Shown here in pieces: positions 60,550 to 64,000 of a stretch of DNA of 64,000 nucleotides. Under the pieces are notes generated by a model. It ran no database searches. It worked only from the letters and a program-made list of their open reading frames with translations, and had not been told where the DNA came from. Origin of the DNA: Paenibacillus fonticola DSM 21315 (GTDB lineage: Bacteria; Bacillota; Bacilli; Paenibacillales; Paenibacillaceae); contig NZ_KB907273.1 in assembly GCF_000381905.1 (NCBI RefSeq), positions 28,492-92,491 on the forward strand, given 5' to 3'. Each line of letters opens with the position of its first letter. Positions within the stretch are counted from its first letter, which is position 1. Made by a program: the position numbers and the translations under genes.

Positions 60550-60576
60550 GGCAGACTGCAAAATTTGCAGTCTGCC
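60550..60576. terminator. Bidirectional terminator
   Basis: GGCAGACTGCAAA pairs with TTTGCAGTCTGCC, between the convergent pseudouridine synthase and beta-lactamase-fold genes. Confidence 0.85.
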
Positions 60577-60587
60577 TCGTTGCTTCT

Positions 60588-62543
60588 TCATATTTGGGCA
60601 TATCTCTTAATTAACTGACAGATCCATACCGCTGCTTCTTGACGACTTATGCTATCGGATGGACGGAATAAGATTCCCTCATCCGTTTCAGCAGTATCGG
60701 GTCCTGTCAGTCCCGTGCCAATTAGTACTTTCACATTAGCATGGGCAGCATTCTCTAGCAGCAGTTCATCCGCTAAACAGATGGTTCGTGCTATATCATC
60801 TATATTTTCAGGAATAAGGAAGGGTAACGCTGTCTGAACCGCTAAGATTAGCATATCCACAGCTTCCCTTCTATTTATTATCCGCTCCGGATCAAAGCGC
60901 TCCCCGGTTACCCCTGCTACGATTCCCATCGCTGCCAGGGCTTCAATCTCCCTTCTTGACCAATGATCGTTTAAATCCTGGAAGACTGGCGAAAGATCTT
61001 CGACGGGTTCCACGCCAAGCATTCTTGCAATTAACACAGCAAACTCTGCACGCGTCATCGCATCATCCGGTTTAAAAAACATTTTGCTTTTTCCCTTTAA
61101 AATCCCCATAGCTTCCAATGACTCAATATAGAGAGCATATGCTGAAGAGGCAGATACATCTGTAAAACTTGAAACATGCTTTTGTGAGTAACTGACTGGA
61201 TTCCGATATTTGAAATATTCGATGGAACCGTTCTTTCCTTCTTTGAAAGCTAAAATCTCCCCCTCCCCATCCTGAAATAACAATTCATCAATCTGCTTGA
61301 GCCCGCGTTCTCCTGCAATATCTGTAATCGTGATTTCTCCGTCGTTTGAAGCTGTTATGCGCGATACGGCAAAAAAAATGCGAAGATCCGTATATGTTCC
61401 CTCAAATCGTTTTAATTGTTGCTGCGGGGTTTTTACAACGCTTGAAGTTTCTAAATATTGCTTATGCGCAAAAAAGTAATTCATAAACCATTTATTCCAT
61501 CTTCGCCCCACTTCGGCGGACGAAACCAGCTTATTAAATGCCATGAATACGCCAAGTTTATGTTCTGGCATCAGAACGATAAAGGAACTGTAGCCCGGTA
61601 TATCTCCGCCCTTTACAACAATATGGCTGCCGTATTTTTCACCTGTTTTCAACCAATTTTCATACCCATAAGTTGCATCGGGATAAGCTGGATGAATACT
61701 TGAATGGTATTCGTGCATCTGTGTAAGCGATATTTTATCCCAAACATGATTAGCCTGATATATCCCGTTATTTAGCTGCGCAATCATGAAATGTCCCATA
61801 TCCTCAGCTGTGGATAGCATCCCTCCAGCGGGCAAATCCGATGGGACGGTAGAATATGGAGCGATAGGCGTACCATCTTCAAGATAACCATGAGCGAGGT
61901 CGGCCAAATGCAAGTCATGCAAAGTGCAATGCGTTCTCGTCATTCCAAGCGGCCTGAATATATACTCTTGCATATAATGCGCATAAGAGTGCCCCGAAGC
62001 CTGCTCAATGAGATAACCTAACAGATTGTATGCATTATTATCGTACATATAGGAGCTCCCAGGCTCTTTTAAAACTATAAATTCCTTTTGCTTGATATAT
62101 TCCTTTAAGGAAATTGTTGTGTGCAAATCCTCGGATGGCTCAGAATCTGGAGTGAATTTAAATCCGGAAGTATGAGTCAGCAGATGATGAACAGTGACAG
62201 GACTGCTAAAAGGATTAGTTATACGAATATCATCAAAATAATTTTGAATGTCCGATTTCAAATCGATTTTGTTATCTTGCACCAATTGCAGGATGGCAGC
62301 TGCGGTAAATGTCTTCGTAACCGATCCGATACGGAACAGAGTCCGCTCCGGGTTGACTGCAGTTTTAGCTTCATTAGAAGTAAACCCGTATCCTTTTTTC
62401 AAAGCAATCTGGTTATCCTTGACAATCGCAACGACCCCGCCAGGGGATTTTTTATCATTTCCAATCAGGTTACGCATAAATTGATCCGTTAGCTGCTCCA
62501 TCCCAGCGAATTCAACTGCTTTATTAGCGAATTTTTTATCCAT
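60588..62543 (-). CDS. Beta-lactamase-fold serine hydrolase fused to three SLH domains
   Basis: 651 residues. Residues about 30-370 are a class C beta-lactamase/DD-peptidase-like hydrolase: SVTK (Ser74, Lys77), YDN in SYMYDNNAYNLLGYLIEQ and KGGDIPG in place of the KTG/HxG box. A linker with a lipocalin-like segment (about 375-460) leads to three SLH repeats (MTRAEFAVLIARM, INRREAVDMLIL, ISRQEAAVWICQL). SLH domains bind pyruvylated cell-wall polymer, yet no signal peptide is present, and the ArsR-type gene ends only 31 bases upstream. GAGGAG precedes the ATG at 62543. Confidence 0.88.
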   Translation of the reverse strand: MDKKFANKAVEFAGMEQLTDQFMRNLIGNDKKSPGGVVAIVKDNQIALKKGYGFTSNEAKTAVNPERTLFRIGSVTKTFTAAAILQLVQDNKIDLKSDIQNYFDDIRITNPFSSPVTVHHLLTHTSGFKFTPDSEPSEDLHTTISLKEYIKQKEFIVLKEPGSSYMYDNNAYNLLGYLIEQASGHSYAHYMQEYIFRPLGMTRTHCTLHDLHLADLAHGYLEDGTPIAPYSTVPSDLPAGGMLSTAEDMGHFMIAQLNNGIYQANHVWDKISLTQMHEYHSSIHPAYPDATYGYENWLKTGEKYGSHIVVKGGDIPGYSSFIVLMPEHKLGVFMAFNKLVSSAEVGRRWNKWFMNYFFAHKQYLETSSVVKTPQQQLKRFEGTYTDLRIFFAVSRITASNDGEITITDIAGERGLKQIDELLFQDGEGEILAFKEGKNGSIEYFKYRNPVSYSQKHVSSFTDVSASSAYALYIESLEAMGILKGKSKMFFKPDDAMTRAEFAVLIARMLGVEPVEDLSPVFQDLNDHWSRREIEALAAMGIVAGVTGERFDPERIINRREAVDMLILAVQTALPFLIPENIDDIARTICLADELLLENAAHANVKVLIGTGLTGPDTAETDEGILFRPSDSISRQEAAVWICQLIKRYAQI

Positions 62544-62577
62544 CAAAATTCATTCTCCTCTTCAATAAACATCTAAC

Positions 62578-63594
62578 TTACTTGTACAATAATTGATTCT
62601 GCAAATGACGAAAGAATTTATTAATCGCATCCTGATCTAAATGATAAAACACCTTTCCCTCTGTTTTTTTGATAGACACAAATCCAATAGAAAGCAAAAT
62701 ATTCATATGATGTGAAGCGGTAGCGGTACTTAGCTGTAAATGTTCAGCAATTTCCAAATTATACTTTGGGGTATCCCTTAACAAACGTAATATTTCCATT
62801 CTGCTTCTGTCACTAATGGCCTTGAGCTGCTGAAACAAAATTTCTTTATTTTTTTCAGATTCTTGTCCATATAAGAAGAGCGGATTGTTGAGCAAACCAT
62901 AGATACATAAATCCTCACCAACTATCTCGATCAATGGAAATATAAGTGTTGGGGTTACTTTTATGAAGGATTCAGGACTGATTTCCAGCACTACTTGTTT
63001 GAACTGATCATTTAAGTTCGTGGGAAGCATCTTAATTAAAGAAGTTATTAATTTTTTATGGTGATCAAAAGCGAATTGGTAAGCCGGTAAATTACTTTTA
63101 TAAATCTCTATTAAAGTTGCCAGCCAATGTCTCGGTTTAGTTAATACGCTAAGAAACTTCCATTTGCTTGAATCGCTGCTGCCAAGCCGCTCGATAAACG
63201 AAATGTTATCACCCAGCAAAGTCGATTGGCTTTCTGGGAGGTCAGCGGATCTTTGCAGTATCAGCATTAACCGCTTTATTATCTCTTCATCTGTCGCTGG
63301 TAATTGTTCGATCCATTGCGGATGTTCAATCAGGCAAAAGAGCAGGAACAGAAAGAAATCCTTATCGGAATTTATCAACAGAAACTCTTCACCCGTATGA
63401 GGTACATACTTTTCCGCAAATGCGGAAATATAATTTTCAATAATGGCACAATGCTCGTTGTAGAAGCTCTCTCCATCAATTCCTAAATCGCAAATTTCGC
63501 TGATCATTTCTTGCTTTAACTTTTCACGATGATGCATTGTATAAAGCAAACCGAGCGTTTCTAATATCGGGTTAAGGCCTTGCTCTATGTTCAT
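62578..63594 (-). CDS. ArsR-type winged-helix regulator with long N-terminal region
   Basis: 338 residues. The last ~85 carry an ArsR helix-turn-helix (SDRSRMEILRLLRDTP, ATASHHMNILLSIGFV, EGKVFYHLD). The first ~250 are helical and of unknown role, perhaps a DUF5937-like sensor. It sits upstream of and on the same strand as the SLH-hydrolase (31-base gap), so the two are probably co-transcribed. GGGGGGA precedes the ATG. Confidence 0.85.
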   Translation of the reverse strand: MNIEQGLNPILETLGLLYTMHHREKLKQEMISEICDLGIDGESFYNEHCAIIENYISAFAEKYVPHTGEEFLLINSDKDFFLFLLFCLIEHPQWIEQLPATDEEIIKRLMLILQRSADLPESQSTLLGDNISFIERLGSSDSSKWKFLSVLTKPRHWLATLIEIYKSNLPAYQFAFDHHKKLITSLIKMLPTNLNDQFKQVVLEISPESFIKVTPTLIFPLIEIVGEDLCIYGLLNNPLFLYGQESEKNKEILFQQLKAISDRSRMEILRLLRDTPKYNLEIAEHLQLSTATASHHMNILLSIGFVSIKKTEGKVFYHLDQDAINKFFRHLQNQLLYK

Positions 63595-63628
63595 GACATT
63601 CCCCCCTAAAGTTAGACAATCATATAAT

Positions 63629-63650
63629 CAATTAGATGTTGATCTAATGA
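63629..63650 (-). promoter_or_regulatory. Palindromic operator in the ArsR-type promoter
   Basis: ATTAGATGTTGATCTAAT (63631-63648), a 7-4-7 inverted repeat overlapping a TTAGAT-N17-TATGAT promoter on the minus strand; likely autoregulatory site. Confidence 0.65.
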
Positions 63651-63715
63651 TACCAAATTGCTTTTCTCTTTTCAACTTGTTCTTCGCACAAGCTAGAAGA
63701 AAAATAATACACAAT

Positions 63716-63770
63716 AAAAAGGAGCTGTTCAGAAAGTCAGTAAAAATTGACTTTTTGGACAGCTCCTTTA
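63716..63770. terminator. Long hairpin, probable terminator
   Basis: AAAGGAGCTGT...AGAAAGTCA pairs with TGACTTTTT...ACAGCTCCTTT, with T-runs on both sides. On the minus strand it would terminate a gene located to the right of the window. Confidence 0.7.
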
Positions 63771-63815
63771 TCTTCATAGGTGGTTTGGTAGTTAGTGATA
63801 TTGGTGAGAGTGAAT

Positions 63816-63887
63816 TGATGGGACCGATGGTATTGGTGTGACTCGCGGGACTGATGGAACCGAAGATATCGGTGTGACTCGCGAGAC
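63816..63887 (+). repeat. Two 36-bp tandem repeats
   Basis: 63816-63850 and 63852-63886 are near-identical with a 36-bp (12-codon) period; in one open frame they read DGTDGIGVTRGT and DGTEDIGVTRET. No start codon or SD was found. Confidence 0.7.
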
Positions 63888-63903
63888 ATGGTCAGCCGCT
63901 AAA

Positions 63904-63972
63904 GGACAGGAGATCCGCTATTTGTTGAAATAGGCCTGTTTCGCTATGCGTACGGACACTGGTTCCGTTATT
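63904..63972. repeat. Two GGACA...TCCGyTATT elements, 50 bp apart
   Basis: GGACAGGAGATCCGCTATT at 63904 and GGACACTGGTTCCGTTATT at 63954. The start-to-start distance is exactly 50 bp and each unit has an imperfect internal palindrome. Likely part of a dispersed intergenic repeat family; it runs to the window edge. Confidence 0.55.
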
Positions 63973-64000
63973 CGACCAAATGGACTGCAATAAACAGGTT

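Noticed and set aside
63587..63841. Plus-strand ORF of 84 codons at the right end
   Set aside because: It crosses the ArsR promoter and the long hairpin at 63716-63770 and has no SD.

Overview
The window looks like chromosomal DNA of a spore-forming, chitin- and plant-debris-degrading Bacillales, most likely Paenibacillus. The signs are a spore photoproduct lyase pair (splAB), a GerA-type germinant receptor operon, class Ib nrdIEF, S-layer-homology domains, several large sensor kinases and ABC sugar importers, strong AGGAGG-type ribosome binding sites, and roughly balanced base composition. I saw no rRNA, tRNA, CRISPR array, integrase or intact transposase. The genus is inferred from gene content only.

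Layout. 0-8 kb: selO; then a lantibiotic/antimicrobial-peptide-type ABC exporter (ATPase and two permeases) with a YxeA-like protein, divergent from its response regulator and histidine kinase; then an AraC/GyrI-like regulator. 7.9-9.4 kb: a gene-poor stretch with a coding remnant, IS-end-like repeats, an 18-unit array of 8-bp repeats and tiny ORFs. 9.4-13.8 kb: splB-splA, a cold-shock protein behind an attenuator-like leader, a chitin-active LPMO and unknown genes. 13.9-22.4 kb: a LacI-controlled operon for a peptide/nickel/oligosaccharide-type (family 5) ABC importer, ending in a HAD gene. 22.5-29 kb: a shortened UvrC-like nuclease, a cupin, an APH-like kinase, and a J-domain/TPR protein paired with a DUF1266 protein. 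29-33.5 kb: a hybrid sensor with two kinase modules, a lipoprotein and a PhnB-like protein. 33.5-37.4 kb: nrdI-nrdE-nrdF behind a pair of NrdR boxes and a long repeat-bearing leader. 37.6-39.9 kb: two FecCD permeases under a Fur box. 40.2-44.3 kb: a gerA-gerC-small membrane protein-gerB operon. 44.4-47.6 kb: gene remains, an SPFH protein, a YlmA-like ABC ATPase and a double GNAT acetyltransferase.

47.6-58.6 kb is the most notable region. It is an 11-kb, single-strand operon of nine genes: LacI regulator, CUT1 sugar importer (binding protein and two permeases), an intracellular sialidase-fold (BNR) protein, a DHDPS/NAL-superfamily aldolase with an altered substrate motif, L-fucose/D-arabinose isomerase, a ribulokinase and a YhcH/NanQ-like protein. 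It has no fuculose-1-phosphate aldolase and no NanE/NanK, so it matches neither textbook fucose nor sialic acid catabolism. Its regulator promoter carries a LacI-type operator inside the spacer and three phased 13-bp repeats at the transcription start.

58.9-64 kb: an rRNA-type methyltransferase and an RluA-type pseudouridine synthase, an ArsR-type regulator followed by a beta-lactamase-fold/SLH fusion that has no signal peptide, and two different short tandem repeats at the right end.
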